Shown piece after piece: positions 50,190 to 60,000 of a stretch of 60,000 nucleotides of DNA. The stretch is from Prorocentrum cordatum (Eukaryota > Sar > Dinophyceae > Prorocentrales > Prorocentraceae), in the NCBI GenBank assembly GCA_963575745.1, contig CAUYUJ010014181.1, forward strand, positions 137,501 to 197,500, read 5' to 3'. Position numbers and translations under genes: made by a program. The notes beneath the pieces are model-generated. The model searched no databases, was not told the DNA's origin, and was given only the letters and a program-made list of their open reading frames with translations. How positions within the stretch are numbered: position 1 is the first letter of the stretch; each line of letters starts with the position of its first letter.

Positions 50190-50690
50190 GCCCGGTAACC
50201 ATTTCGTATTCTTATATTGAAGTACCTTTCTGGGGGTGCGCATTTCCCCCCCAAGGGAAAATGAGGTGCCACCACACCAAGCCCCGGGCCTCTGGTTTAC
50301 AACAGCAGCGGCTCCCGCCTGATACGTGCTCACATTTCATTTCCAAGTTGCGTTTTCTTGCGGGACGTCCTCACAAATTATACAGGAATCGCGCTCTCGC
50401 GTTGGACTTCGTATTTGTTTCCAAACGCCGCGCCCTAAACACTCAGCAATCACGCTCTCGCTGTGGATATCCTCGCGATTAATCCGGGAATTGCTTTATT
50501 GTTCGAGACTTCTTCGAGTTCCTTGCAGGACGAAGCCTTCAGCAACCCGCCTGCTCGTCCTGGCCGCCCGGGCCCGCCTTTCCGACCCGACTGTGGGGTG
50601 TTTGCCCGATCTGTCCGCCTGGTTCTGCCGCGTGTTTTCTGCCACCAGCCACCCTTCCTGCTATTTTCCCTCGTGCCCCATTCCCCTTCC
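50190..50690 (+). repeat. F9 unit 1, left part
   Basis: CTCCCGCCTGATACGTGCTC is followed by repeated ATCGCGCTCTCGCGTTGG and CACGCTCTCGCTGTGG units about 40 bp apart, then CGCCTGCTCGTCCTGGCCGC and GTCCGCCTGGTTCTGCCGCG. The same order is seen at 58,890-59,220. Confidence 0.8.
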
Positions 50691-50694
50691 TCCC

Positions 50695-50850
50695 CATTGC
50701 CTCCCCCTTGTCCTCCCCCTTATCCTCCTCCTTGTCCTCCCCTTTGTCCCCCTTGTCCTCCCCCTTGTCCTCCCCCTTGTCCTCCCCCTTGTCCTGCCCC
50801 TTGTCCCCCTTCCTCCCCCTTGTCCTCCCCCCTTCCTCCCCCATTGCCCC
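50695..50850. repeat. 12-bp CCCCTTGTCCTC minisatellite (inside F9 unit 1)
   Basis: About 11 units of CCCCTTGTCCTC/CCCCTTGTCCCC occupy the variable slot of the F9 unit. Confidence 0.9.
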
Positions 50851-50879
50851 GTCCTTCCATTCGTCCGCCTCTCCCCCTG

Positions 50880-51330
50880 CCTCGATGCCTGGACGAGGTA
50901 CACGTTGCAGGCAGGGTGCGATCGAAGCCGAGGATTCGGGGTGCACGTGCTGAGCGGCACGCGAGCAGATCAGAGCGAGCAGTCTTGAACTGATTGCTGT
51001 TGTCGTTGTCGTTGTTGTTGCCGTCGTTGTCGTCGTTGTTGTTGTTGTTGTTGTTGTTGTTGTTGCCGCTGTTGTTTTTGTCGTCGCTGCTGTCGTTGTT
51101 GTTCTCGTCGTTGATGCCGTGGCTGTTTGTGTTGCCGTTGTTGGTGGTATTGTTGTTGATGCTTTTGTCGTTGGCGTTGAACTCTTTTTCTCAAAAGTGA
51201 ATATGTTTGTCCCCCTGGTGACCGCTTTGTAGTTCTCTAATTGTTGTGGTCCTCCCGGGGCTCGCACTCTGTTGTTTACAATGGAAAGCTTGTGGTTACC
51301 AAGCAGTTCTCGCCCATGCCCCTCAGATTA
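50880..51330 (+). repeat. F9 unit 1, right part, with a TTG tract, running into unit 2
   Basis: GGGTGCGATCGAAGCCGAGG, GCGAGCAGATCAGAGCGAGC, a (TTG/TCG)n tract at 51000-51180, then CCTGGTGACCGCTTTGTAG and GGGGCTCGCACTCTGTTGTT. Confidence 0.8.
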
Positions 51331-51950
51331 CACAAACAGCAACAATCACGGCTCCCGAATGATATGTTCTCACCATGTATGTTAATATCGCGCTCTCGTT
51401 CGGGATTTCCGCAGATTTGTTGCAGAAGCTGCGCTCTTGCGTGGTACTTCCTCACAATTGATTGCGGCCCCGTGCCCCCAACACTGATGAATCACGCTCT
51501 CGCTCTGGATTTCCAAGCGATTTACTTTGGAATCGCGCTTTTATGATGGGTTGACCCTTTAGCGACCCTCGCTCGACTTTGCCGTCTGGGTCCGCCCGCC
51601 TGACCACCTCGTTCGTGTCCGTCCGCCCAACACGCCCGTTTGGTTTTGCCGCTTGTGCTCCTGGTCCTAAATCTCTTCCTCTAAGTCTCCCACGTACTCA
51701 ATCCTGCTCCCTCTCCCTTGTCTCTTCATTCTTTCTCATTCCCATGTTTCAGGGGCTGCGCCAACTACATGCGGCTGGTGGGGAAACTATGCCCCAAAGG
51801 GGTGTACGATCGAAGACACACAGGGGCGGGTAGCGAGGGTCTGGGATATACGTGTTGGAAAGCAAGCGAGCAGATACGAGCGGACAATCCTGACATGATT
51901 GTTGTTGCTTTTTTTGCTGTGGGTCGTTGTTGAGTTCTCATCAAGGAATA
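51331..51950 (+). repeat. F9 unit 2
   Basis: CGGCTCCCGAATGATATG, the GCGCTCTCGC units (51390-51545), a diverged CGTCCGCCCAACACGCC block, GGGTGTACGATCGAAGACAC, GGCGGGTAGCGAGGGTCTGG, GCGAGCAGATACGAGCGGAC and a short TTG run. Confidence 0.8.
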
Positions 51951-52417
51951 ATTATATATGATCCCCCCTTCTGGTGACAACTGTATGTGTTCGATTGAAG
52001 TTCTTCCCTCGGGGCTCGCACCCTGTTTTTTATTTAATCGCTTCGCTCCATAATGTCGCACCGTGGTCGCCTGTCCGAGTGGTCGTTTGCAGTGTGGAGC
52101 TGCGGCGTCGGAAGCTGTGTAGTTGTCGATACATTTGTTAATGTTTTTTCATGGGGCTTCTACGTGTTTGCAGTTTTTTGACGGCTTTGGTGCCATCGTG
52201 GGGGCGTGTTACCCGTGGTATCCCGCTGTGGGGCCGTTCGAGCCGGGGGAAGAGACATCTTATGCGATATGGGAACCCTCGTGTCGGAGGGTGGCGGGCT
52301 TTGAATGCTAACATTGGCTCTGTTATCGTCCTGATGTCCTCTGGCGTTGCGGACACGGGCGTGAAGGAACACTTTCTTGTGGCGTTTCTCTTACCATCAC
52401 TTTTCTAATTGGACCGG
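51951..52417. other. F9 unit 3 start, then low-copy DNA
   Basis: CTGGTGACAACTGTATGTGT and GGGGCTCGCACCCTG (51973-52030) begin a third F9 unit that breaks off. 52050-52417 shows nothing recognisable. Confidence 0.6.
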
Positions 52418-52612
52418 AGGAGGAGGAGGAGGAGGAGGAGGAGGAGGAGGAGGACGACGAGGAAGAGGAGGAGGAGGAAGAGGAGGAGGAGGAGGAAGGA
52501 AGAGGGGGATGAGGAGCGATGAGGAGCGCCTTTGTCGTCGTCGTCGTCGTCGTCGCCGCCGCCGCCGCCCGCCGCCGCCGCCCGCCGGCGTCGTCGTCGT
52601 CGTGGAGGGTCG
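52418..52612. repeat. GGA tract followed by GTC/GCC tract
   Basis: GGA (52418-52510), then GTC and CCG triplets (52530-52605). Confidence 0.92.
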
Positions 52613-52682
52613 AGGCTCGAGGCTGGAGGCCGAACGCGGGGGAGGAGGACCACCCCGACCCGCGTTTCCCACGTCGCGTCTG

Positions 52683-53442
52683 ACTGGAGTCTTGGAGGCG
52701 TCCTGGTGGCCTCCTGAGGGTTTTTTGGAGGCCTCCAGAGGGCCTTTTGGAGGCCTCTTGAGGCCTCTCGAGGGCCTCTTGGGGGCCTCTTGGGGCCTTT
52801 TGAGGGCGTCTTGGGGCCTCCCGGGGGCCTCTAAGGGCCGAGAGCTCGAAATTCTGTTTCGTGCGCCCCCTCTTGGGGCGTTATTGAAGTGTTCTTGGGG
52901 CCCTCTTGGGCCGTCTTGGAGGCCTCTTGGGCCGTCTTGGAGCCGTCATGGGCCATCTTGGAGCCCTCTTGGGGGCCTCTTGGGCCCTCTTGGGGCGATC
53001 TTGGAGGCCTCTTGAGCCGTATAGGGGCGTCGGGGAACCGAAAAGGTTGAAACGCCCAAATCTGTCCAAAATCTATGGAAAAGCATTGTTTGTTTGCCTC
53101 TTGGGGCCCTCCTGGGGATGCACTTGGGGACCTCCTGGGAATATTGGAGGCCTCTTGGGTCATCTTGGAGACGTCTTGGGCCGCCTGGAGGCCATCTTGG
53201 GCGTCGTGGAGCGATCTTCGGGCGTCTCGGACCTCTCTTGGGTTGTATTGGGGGCGTTTTTGGGGCCCCCTTGGGCCGTCCTGGAGGCCTCTGAGCCCGT
53301 TTTGGAGCCGTCTTGGGGCCCTTTTGGGGGCCTCTTGGGCCCTCTTGGGGCGATCTTGGAAGCCTCTTGAGCCGTTTAGGGGCGTCGGGGAACCGAAGAG
53401 GTTGAAACGCCCAAATCTGTCCAAAACCAAAGAAATAAACAT
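52683..53442 (+). repeat. F10 array with higher-order structure
   Basis: GGCCTCTTGGG units are organised in blocks of about 350 bp closed by GGGGCGTCGGGGAACCGAA, GGTTGAAACGCCCAAATCTG and TCCAAAA (53029-53067, 53383-53427). The same closing phrase recurs at 54714-54763. Confidence 0.88.
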
Positions 53443-53444
53443 AG

Positions 53445-54418
53445 TTACCTAACAGCTCTTGCTGATAGGTTTCTAGTGGCCTCAAAAGAGAGCAGCAGAT
53501 GACTCCACAGGGGGTCGGGGCGGGACCCGGACAGGCTGCCGCCGCGGCTGCCGCCGAAGCCGAAATCATTAAAGACATCCTCGCAAAATCGCTTTTGGTG
53601 CTCCCAGAACTCCATTCCCGGGTCACATTTTGGATGCCCGGAGCCAACTGTAGGCCACTTCGTGCTCTTCGACTTCACAGAACTCCATTCCCGGGCCACA
53701 TTTTGGATGCCCGGAGCCAACTGTAGGCCACTTCGTGCTCTTCCATTTCACAGAACTCCATTCCCGGGCCACATTTTGGATGCCCGGAGCCAGCTGTAGG
53801 CCACTTCGTGCTCTTCAAGTTCCCACAATTCCATTCTTGGGCATGATTTTGAATGCCCGGAGCCAACTGTAGGCCACTTCGTGTTCTTCTAGTTCCCAGA
53901 ACTCCATTCCTGGGCCACATTTTGAATGCTGAGGCAGGCTGATGCTGCGGCCGAGGCAGGCTGAGGCTGAGGCAGGCTGAGGCTGAGGCCGAGGCTGAAG
54001 GCAGACTGAGGCTGAGGCTGAAGCAGACTGAGGCTGAGGCTGAGGCAGGCTGAGGCTGAGGCTGAAGCAGGCTGATGCTGAGGCAGGCTGAGGCTGAGGC
54101 TGAGGCTGATGCAGGCTGAGGCTGAGGCAGGCTGAGGCTGAGGCCGAGGCTGAAGGCAGACTGAGGCTGAGGCTGAAGCAGGCTGAGGCTGAGGCTGAGG
54201 CAGGCTGAGGCTGAGGCAGGCTGGGGCTGAGGCTGAGGCAGGCTGAGGCTGAGGCTGTGACTGCGACTGCCGTTGCCGCTGCGACTGTCATCGCGAGTGC
54301 GACTACGACTGCGAGAACAGCAGAACTCTACAACTGGATTTTCATTTGAATCTTAAGGGGACTGCTTTCAGATATGCTTTTACACATCGCTGTTAGGTTG
54401 CTTTGCCGGGATAATTTT
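53445..54418. repeat. F8 block, copy 2, inserted in the F10 array
   Basis: This copy of 27045-28018 separates two F10 blocks. The uninterrupted junction between F10 blocks is seen at 54761-54790 (CCTAAGAAACAAAACATTGA, TTTTTGCCTC), so this is a filled site. The 73-bp repeats (53603-53930) and the GGCTGA minisatellite (53933-54260) have the same lengths as in copy 1. Confidence 0.92.
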
Positions 54419-55030
54419 TTGCCTCTTGGGGCCCTCTTGGGAGTGCTCCTGGAGGCCTCGTGGGGCATTTTGGAGGCTTCTTGGGCCATCTTGGAGACGT
54501 CTAGGGCCGTCTGGAGGCCATCTTGGGCGCCGTGGAGCGATCTTCGGGCGTCTCGGACCTCTCTTGGACCGTGTTGGGGGCGTTCTTGGGGCCCTCTAGG
54601 GCCGTCTTGGAGGCCTCTGGGGCCGTCTTGGAGCCGTCTTGGGCCGTCTTGGGGCCCTTTTGAGGGCCTCTTGGGCCCTCTTGGGGCGATCTTGGAGGCC
54701 TCTGGAGCCGTTTAGGGGCGTCGGGGATCGAACAGGTTGAAACGCCCAAATCTGTCCAAAACCTAAGAAACAAAACATTGATTTTTGCCTCTTGGGGCTC
54801 TCTTGGGAGTGCTCCTGGAGGCCTCTTGGGGCATCTTGGAGGCTTGTTGGGTCATCTTGGAGACCTCTTGGGTCGTCTGGAGGCCATCTTGGGCGCCGTG
54901 GAGCGAACTTCGGGCGTCTCGGACCTCTCTTGGATTGTGTTGGGGGCCTCTTGGGGCCCTCTTGGGGCGATCCTGGAGGATCTGGGGGAGTGTCCCGGGC
55001 GTGTCCCGGGCGTGTCCCGGGCGTGTCCCG
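54419..55030 (+). repeat. F10 array, two more higher-order blocks
   Basis: Blocks begin GCCTCTTGGGGCCCTCTTGG at 54421 and 54787 and stay collinear for over 200 bp. A triplicated CGTGTCCCGGG lies at 54998-55032. Confidence 0.88.
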
Positions 55031-55035
55031 GGCTC

Positions 55036-55154
55036 CGCCCGGGGTACCTTTGATCCACGGACCCCCAGGGGCCGCCCCGCGCGCGCGAACCAGAAATACT
55101 GTTTACCAGTTACCGGAGATCTTAGCACGCCTCTGGCCCGTTGGGCCGGCGAAT
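55036..55154. repeat. Dispersed repeat F14, copy 2
   Basis: The counterpart of 12635-12752, again immediately downstream of an F10 array. Confidence 0.85.
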
Positions 55155-55239
55155 TGGAGAACGTCACTAAGCTCAAACTGTGCCCTTGGCTCCAGGGTTA
55201 AAGTAACAATGGTTCCCGATTTAGACTCCCCCACGCATT

Positions 55240-55510
55240 AGCCAGGACCCCCGCTCCCGCCTGAGACGTCCTCGTATTTTACTAGAGAATCGCGCTCTCG
55301 CTTGAGACTTCCGAACAATTCATTCAGGACTCGCTCTCTCGACGCTCTGGAGTCGCGCCCTCGCTGGAGACTCGCTTACAATTTAATGAAGGGTCACGCT
55401 CTTGCGTTGGAATTCCCCGCAATTTGCTCAAGCGCGCGCTCCCGACACTCGGGCACCCTGGAGTCGCGCTCACGATTCGGACTCCCTCACAGCTAATTTA
55501 CAAATCTGGA
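55240..55510 (+). repeat. F9 unit 4, left part
   Basis: CCCGCTCCCGCCTGAGACGT is followed by five to six GCGCTCTCGC-type units (55290-55475). Confidence 0.75.
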
Positions 55511-57385
55511 TCTCGCTGCCCTCCGTGGCCCCGTTGCAGCCCTTCGTGGCCCCCTCGCTGCCCTTCGTGGACCCTTTGCAGCCCTTCATGGCCCCCTCGC
55601 TGCAGTTCGTGGCCCCGCTGCAGCCCTTCGTGGTCCCCTCGCTGCCCTTCGTGGGCCCGCTGTAGCCCTTCGTGGTCCTCTCGCTGCCCTTCGTGGCCCC
55701 GTTGCAGCCCTTCGTGGTCCCCTCGCTGCCTTTTGTGACCCCGTTGCAGCCCTTTGTGGCCCCCTCGCTGCGGCCCCAATGCCGCCCTTCGTGGACCAGT
55801 TGCAACCGTTTGTTGCGCCCTCGCTGCCCTGCGTCCCCGTTGCAGCCCTTCGTGGCCCCCATCGCTGCCCTTCGTGGCCCCGTTGCAGCCCTTCGTGGCC
55901 CCCTGGCTGCCCTTTGTGGCCTCGTTGTAGCCCTTCGTGGCCCCCTCGCTGCCCTCGCTGCCCTTCGAGGCCCCGCTGCAGCCCTTCGTGGGCCCCTCGC
56001 TGCCCTTCGTGGCCCCGTTGCAGCCCTTCGTGGCCCCCTCGCTGCCCTTCGTGGCCCCGTTCTTTCGTGGCCCCCTCGCTGCCCTCGCTGCAGTTCGTTG
56101 CCCCGCTGCAGCCCTTCGTGGTCCTCTCGCTGCCCTTCGTGGCCCCGTTGCAGCCCTTCGTGGCCCCCTGGCTGTCCTTCGTGGCCCCGTTGCAGCCCTT
56201 CGTGGCCCCCTCGCTGCCCTCGCTGCCCTTCGAGGCCCCGCTGCAGCCCTTCGTGGGCCCCTCGCTGCCCTTCGTGGCACCGTTGCAGCCCTTCGTGGCC
56301 CCCTCGCTGCCCTTCGTGGCCCCGTTCTAGCCCTTCGTGGCCCCCTCGCTGCCCTCGCTGCAGTTCGTTGCCCCGCTGCAGCCCTTCGTGGTCCTCTCGC
56401 TGCCCTTCGTGGCCCCGTTGCAGCCCTTCGTGGCCCCCTGGCGTCCTGCCCTCCCCTTCGCTGCCCTCCGCTGCAGCCCTTCGTGGCCCCCTCGCTGCCC
56501 TTCGTGGCCCCGTTGCATCCTTTCGTGGCCCCATCGCTGCCCTTCGCTGCCCCGTTGCAGCCCTTCGTGGCCCCATCGCTGCAGTTCAGAGCCCCGTTGC
56601 AGCCTTTCGTGGCCCCCTCGCTGCCCTTCGTGGCCCCGTTGCATCCTTTCGTGGCCCCCGCGCTGCAGCTCGTCGCCCCGTTGCAGCCCTTCGCGGCCCC
56701 CATCGCTGCTCATCGTGGCCCCGTTGCAGCCCCTCGTGGCCCCCTCGCTGCCCTACGCGTCCCCGTTGCAGCTCTTCATGGCCCCCTCGCCGCCCTTCGT
56801 GGCCCCATCTATGCATGCCCTTCGTGGCTACCGCTCGTTCGCGCCTCTTCGTGGCCCCGTATGCATCCGGTCCGTGGCCCCGCTGTCGCCCTTCGTGGCC
56901 CCCCCGCTGCCCTTCGTGGCTCCGTTGCAGCCCTTCGTGGCCCACTCGCTGCCCTCCGCGGCCCCATGTATGCCCTTCGTGGCCCCCGCTCGTTCGCGCC
57001 CGTCGTGGCCCCATATGCAGGCTCTTGTTTGCCCCGTTGTCGCTTTTCGTGGCCCCGTCGCTGCCCTCAGTGGCCCCGTCGCTTTTCGTAGCCCAATCTA
57101 CATCTGCCCTTCGTTTGCACTGCTCGTTCGCACCCGGGGTGGCCCCATATGCATGCTCTTCGTGGCCCCGCTGTCGCCCTTTGTGGACCCCTCGCTGTCC
57201 TACGTGGCCCCGTTGCTACCCTCGGTGGCCCCGTCGTTGCCTTCTGTGGCCCCGCATTATCTGCCCTTCATTTGCCCCGCTCGTTCGCACCCGGCGTGGC
57301 CCCATACGCATGCCCTTCGTGGCCCCGCTGTCGCCCTTCGTGGTCCCCTTCCTGCCCTTCGTGGCCCCGCCGTCGCTCTGCCTCT
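55511..57385. repeat. 21-bp CCCTTCGTGGCCCCNTYGCWG minisatellite
   Basis: About 85-90 half-units of 21 bp, often paired as 42 bp, run for 1.87 kb. They become more variable after 56,800, where TATGCATGCCCTTCGTGGC and CGCTCGTTCGCGCCC words form a longer period. Because 21 is a multiple of three, several frames stay open: PFVAPLQ-PFVAPSL on + (573 codons) and GATKGCN-GATKGSE on - (about 400 codons). No unique start, end or flanking domain supports a protein. Confidence 0.92.
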
Positions 57386-57404
57386 CGCTCTAGCTCTCGC
57401 TTTT

Positions 57405-57465
57405 GCTCGTCGGCGTCGGCGTCGGCGTCAACGTCGTCGTCGTCGTCGCCGTCGTCGTGGTCGAC
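57405..57465. repeat. GTCGGC/GTCGTC tract
   Basis: Short GTC-type microsatellite. Confidence 0.85.
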
Positions 57466-57589
57466 CCCCTGTCCGTCCCTCTTGGGGTCGGGTAGCCGCC
57501 GATCAGCGCTGCCGCTGGCCAGGCCGACGGTCCGCGGCCGCCCCACCGCTTGCCGGGGCCCGACCTTCAAGGGGAACACATAGACCCCC

Positions 57590-57770
57590 CCAAAAGGGTA
57601 CGATCGAGGACCAAGAGGGCGGGTATCGAGGGTTTGGGAAATACGCGTTGCAGTACGCTCGAGCAGATAAGAGCGAACAGTTTTACAATGATAGTTGTTG
57701 CTGTTGTTGATGGTGTTGTTGTTGTTGAATATTATTACTTCTAAAGAATAATTATTGTTGGGCCCCCTGG
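57590..57770 (+). repeat. F9 unit 4, right part
   Basis: AGGGTACGATCGAGGACCAA, GGCGGGTATCGAGGGTTTGG, CGAGCAGATAAGAGCGAACA and a TTG run. With 55240-55510 it brackets the 21-bp minisatellite. Confidence 0.8.
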
Positions 57771-58337
57771 TGCACGCCCCCCTCGCCGCGCCTAGGCCGC
57801 AGCCACATTTTCATCATTTTCGTGGGGAAGTCTCAGGCAAAACGGGGGAGTCCGGATCCGGTTGTTTTGTTGACGCCCGCTTTCCCTGTCAAAAAACAAT
57901 ATAAAATGACATGTCTTGTTCTAACATAACCAAACTGTCAAGAATCCTTTGCAAAAAATGACACGAAGTGCACACTCGCGCGCGCAAGATGAAATCCTTC
58001 CAAAACCTTAGTTTTCGTAGCGATTTTAACATAAAAACATGAAAAACCCAATGGTTTTTCAAACAAAAAAATATCAAAAATTCATCCCGCGCGCTCTTGC
58101 GGATTTCTTAGGAAACCCGATACTTTTTCAACATTTCTGTCAAACGGGCTCTTGCGAGCAACTTTTTCACGTGCTTCGAACTTCTGCAACAACGGTTGCG
58201 CGCATGCCAGGGCCATCATCCCTGTCAAATAATACCATATGGGACACATTCGTTTTTTCTTCGCGCGCGCACGCCGAAATCTTCAAACAGCCAAAGCAGT
58301 CCATATCATTGTAGGACCTACAGACAGTACCGGCGTC
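57771..58337. other. AT-richer low-copy DNA
   Basis: Contains GCGCGCGCAAG and GCGCGCTCTTGCGG words in opposite sense (57983, 58089), with AAAAACC/GGTTTTT words. No gene recognised. Confidence 0.45.
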
Positions 58338-58400
58338 GTACTGGTTTACCGTGGTTTCCTATTCTAGCGTCAGGAACATGTTACCACGAAAAACCAGTAC
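58338..58400. repeat. Inverted repeat, 18-bp arms
   Basis: GTACTGGTTTACCGTGGT (58338-58355) and ACCACGAAAAACCAGTAC (58383-58400) are complementary at 16 of 18 positions around a 27-base loop. Confidence 0.8.
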
Positions 58401-58684
58401 AGGTGTCCAGTGTTGGAACAGGGGGAAAAGTCGTATACTAAGCTAGCTTACAGAAAATGTTACCACAACAAGTCACTGTACCCATGCGCCAGTGTAGTAG
58501 CCAAGGTCGTCCGCAGGCCACGAAGTGAAGTGTCCGAACGTCATAGGGCGGGAAGCTGGGTGTGGGTGGTGGCGAAGAGTCGTTTGGAAATTGGTAGAGC
58601 TTGAACCGGCCCCCCCACAAAGTGGGGGTATTGCCCGCCTCCTATGAAAACCCTGGCACTGGTGAGAACGGAGTGTCCCCACGT
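58401..58684. other. Low-copy DNA
   Basis: A second ATGTTACCAC(A/G)A phrase at 58458 echoes the arm at 58379. No gene seen. Confidence 0.4.
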
Positions 58685-58701
58685 GCTAGTAATTGTTGTT
58701 G

Positions 58702-58733
<32 letters not shown>

Positions 58734-59470
58734 GTTGGTGTTGGTGTTGTTGTTGTCGGAGTTTCATTGTTGTTGGTCACCCTCCGATGACCGCTGTATT
58801 TGTTCAAGCGAAGTGCTCCTCAAGAGCTCGCACCCTGTCTTGTACAAGGGATGCTGAGGTGCCGCCAAACTGTGTGGTTGGCTCCAGTTTACAGCAATAG
58901 CCGCTAGCGCCTGATACTTCCTCGCATCGCGTTCTCGCGCAGACATCAATTTCGTAGAAGTCGCGCTCTTGCGTAGGACTTGCCTGCAATTTATTATGGC
59001 GCCGCGCCTTCGACGCTCAGGGATCACGCTTTCGCTATGGATTGCCTTACGATGTGTACAGGAATCGCGCTGTCGCTTGAGACTTCCTCGCGATTGATGC
59101 AGGACGCACGTTTCAGCAATCCGCCTGCTCGACCTGGCCGCCTGGGCCCGCCTTCCCGAACCGACCGTTCGGGCGTACTCGCCAAATCTGCCCGTGTGGT
59201 TCTGCCACGTGCTTTCTGCTCCTAGCCCCCCTTCTTGCTACTCTGTCTCGTGCTCCATCCTCCTTTTTTCCCTTTTTGTCCCATACTTATATCCGTCCTC
59301 TCTTCCCCTGCCTTGGGGCCTGCATGGAACACCACCTGAAGGTAAGACACACATGGCATACAAGGGGGTACATTCGGAGATGGAGAGGGTGGGTATCGAG
59401 GGTTTGACATGTGCATGTTGAATGGCACACGGGCAAGTAAGAGCGAACCGTCTCAAGGTGAAGTCTGTGT
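58685..59470 (+). repeat. F9 unit 5
   Basis: TTG/GGT tract (58690-58765), CGATGACCGCTGTATTTGTTC, GAGCTCGCACCCTGTCTTGT, the GCGCTCTTGC units (58930-59110), CGCCTGCTCGACCTGGCCGC, CCGTGTGGTTCTGCCACGTG, a short TC-rich slot, AAGGGGGTACATTCGGAGAT, GGTGGGTATCGAGGGTTTGA and GGCAAGTAAGAGCGAACCGT. This is the most complete F9 unit with a short variable slot. Confidence 0.85.
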
Positions 59471-59520
59471 TTGATTTTTGTTGGTTTATGAGGATGGTGG
59501 TGATGGTTGTGAGGTGGAAG

Positions 59521-59645
59521 GAAGGAGGAGGAGGAGGAGGAGGAGGAGGAGGAGGAGGAGGAGGAGGAGGAAGAGGGGGGTGGAGGAGGAGGAGGGCGAA
59601 AGAGGATGAGGAGAAGGTGGAGGAGGAAAAGGAGGAGGAACATGA
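59521..59645. repeat. GGA purine tract
   Basis: GGAGGA run with AAG interruptions. Confidence 0.92.
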
Positions 59646-59945
59646 ATAATAATAATAATAATCATAATAGCAAGACCACGAAGAGTAACAATAATAATAA
59701 CAAAGAGCTATACGAAAAATAATAATAATAATAATAATAAAACTACGAACCATAACAATACGAATAACAATAATAAGGCGGACTCGAACTAATACCAATA
59801 CGAATGCAAAATAATACGTATCAGTAGATTAGGAAGGCGAGTAATAATACTAATAATACTACGCCTAGTAATAATCATAATCCTGGGAATAATACGAATA
59901 TGACGAACAGCACTGAAACATTAAGATCACATTAATAGTAAAAAC
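59646..59945. repeat. AAT/ATA trinucleotide tract
   Basis: AATAATAAT runs with CGA and GCA variants, decaying toward the end. A C run lies at 59977-59987. Confidence 0.85.
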
Positions 59946-60000
59946 AAGAGTAACCGCATCAAGCCTTTAAGACCCTCCCCCCCCCCCATCCGGAGAAAGT

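Noticed and set aside
50330-50530. Possible CRISPR array (GCGCTCTCGC units about 40 bp apart, also at 51390, 55290 and 58930)
   Set aside because: The units are imperfect, spacing varies from about 34 to over 60 bp, the spacers are related to each other, no cas genes are present and the DNA is eukaryotic.

Overview
The window looks like nuclear DNA of a eukaryote with a large, repeat-rich genome, most likely a dinoflagellate (Symbiodiniales, Suessiales or Prorocentrum type). The reasons are: no compact gene order on either strand, very long trinucleotide and purine/pyrimidine tracts, many short terminal-inverted-repeat elements nested in each other, one degenerate TTTAGGG-type telomere-like stretch, and one tandemly repeated protein module of a kind (TYQEALxxxPGFCDWV plus a FAQWL tail) that I associate with dinoflagellate proteins. 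The assignment is an inference; no rRNA, tRNA, spliced-leader gene or housekeeping gene is visible. Nearly all long open frames are translations of microsatellites and are not genes.

One coding region is well supported: a terminal exon at about 15651-17366 (+). It encodes four 29-residue repeats followed by five nearly identical 90-residue modules and ends in TGA. Eight other short high-GC segments (1583-1663, 7301-7398, 13419-13572, 14018-14139, 19438-19665, 20713-20826, 28297-28458, 29656-29963), all on the + strand, read as possible internal exons because an open frame lies between plausible AG and GT sites. Each is only a candidate. A decayed zinc-knuckle domain of a retroelement lies at 22838-23125.

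The rest is a mosaic of repeats. I group the dispersed ones into families F1-F17. F1: TA-flanked CAGTGGG element. F2: element whose inverted ends contain CTCTACAGGAGG. F3: element with CCGCGCGG ends. F4: palindrome-rich GATGCATC element. F5: GCCGATCGGCG element. F6: roughly 167-bp GCGTAAG element. F7: roughly 190-bp GATCAATGG element. F8: roughly 970-bp block duplicated 26.4 kb apart. F9: modular unit of about 1 kb or more in the last 10 kb. F10: GCCTCTTGGG arrays. F11-F17: smaller pairs or triplets.

Layout: 1-9.6 kb microsatellites, a 14-bp minisatellite and sparse elements; 9.6-12.8 kb low-copy DNA, F1, a minisatellite and F10/F12; 13-14.2 kb CTC tracts with two candidate exons; 14.2-15.6 kb near-continuous small elements leading into the repeat-protein exon; 17.4-20.8 kb F5, F1, F4 and F6 elements; 20.9-21.3 kb GAG tract; 21.3-25.9 kb low-repeat DNA with retroelement remains; 26-31.2 kb GT tract, F1, F8, candidate exons and F1/F5/F4; 31.3-41 kb mainly purine, pyrimidine, GAT and ACT tracts plus a 30-bp GC-rich minisatellite; 41.3-48 kb F3, F6, TATATG, inverted F10, F5, F7 and F2; 48-50.1 kb CTC tracts and a decayed 14-15-bp minisatellite; 50.2-59.5 kb F9 units interleaved with F10, the second F8 copy and a 21-bp minisatellite; and a terminal GGA/AAT tract.
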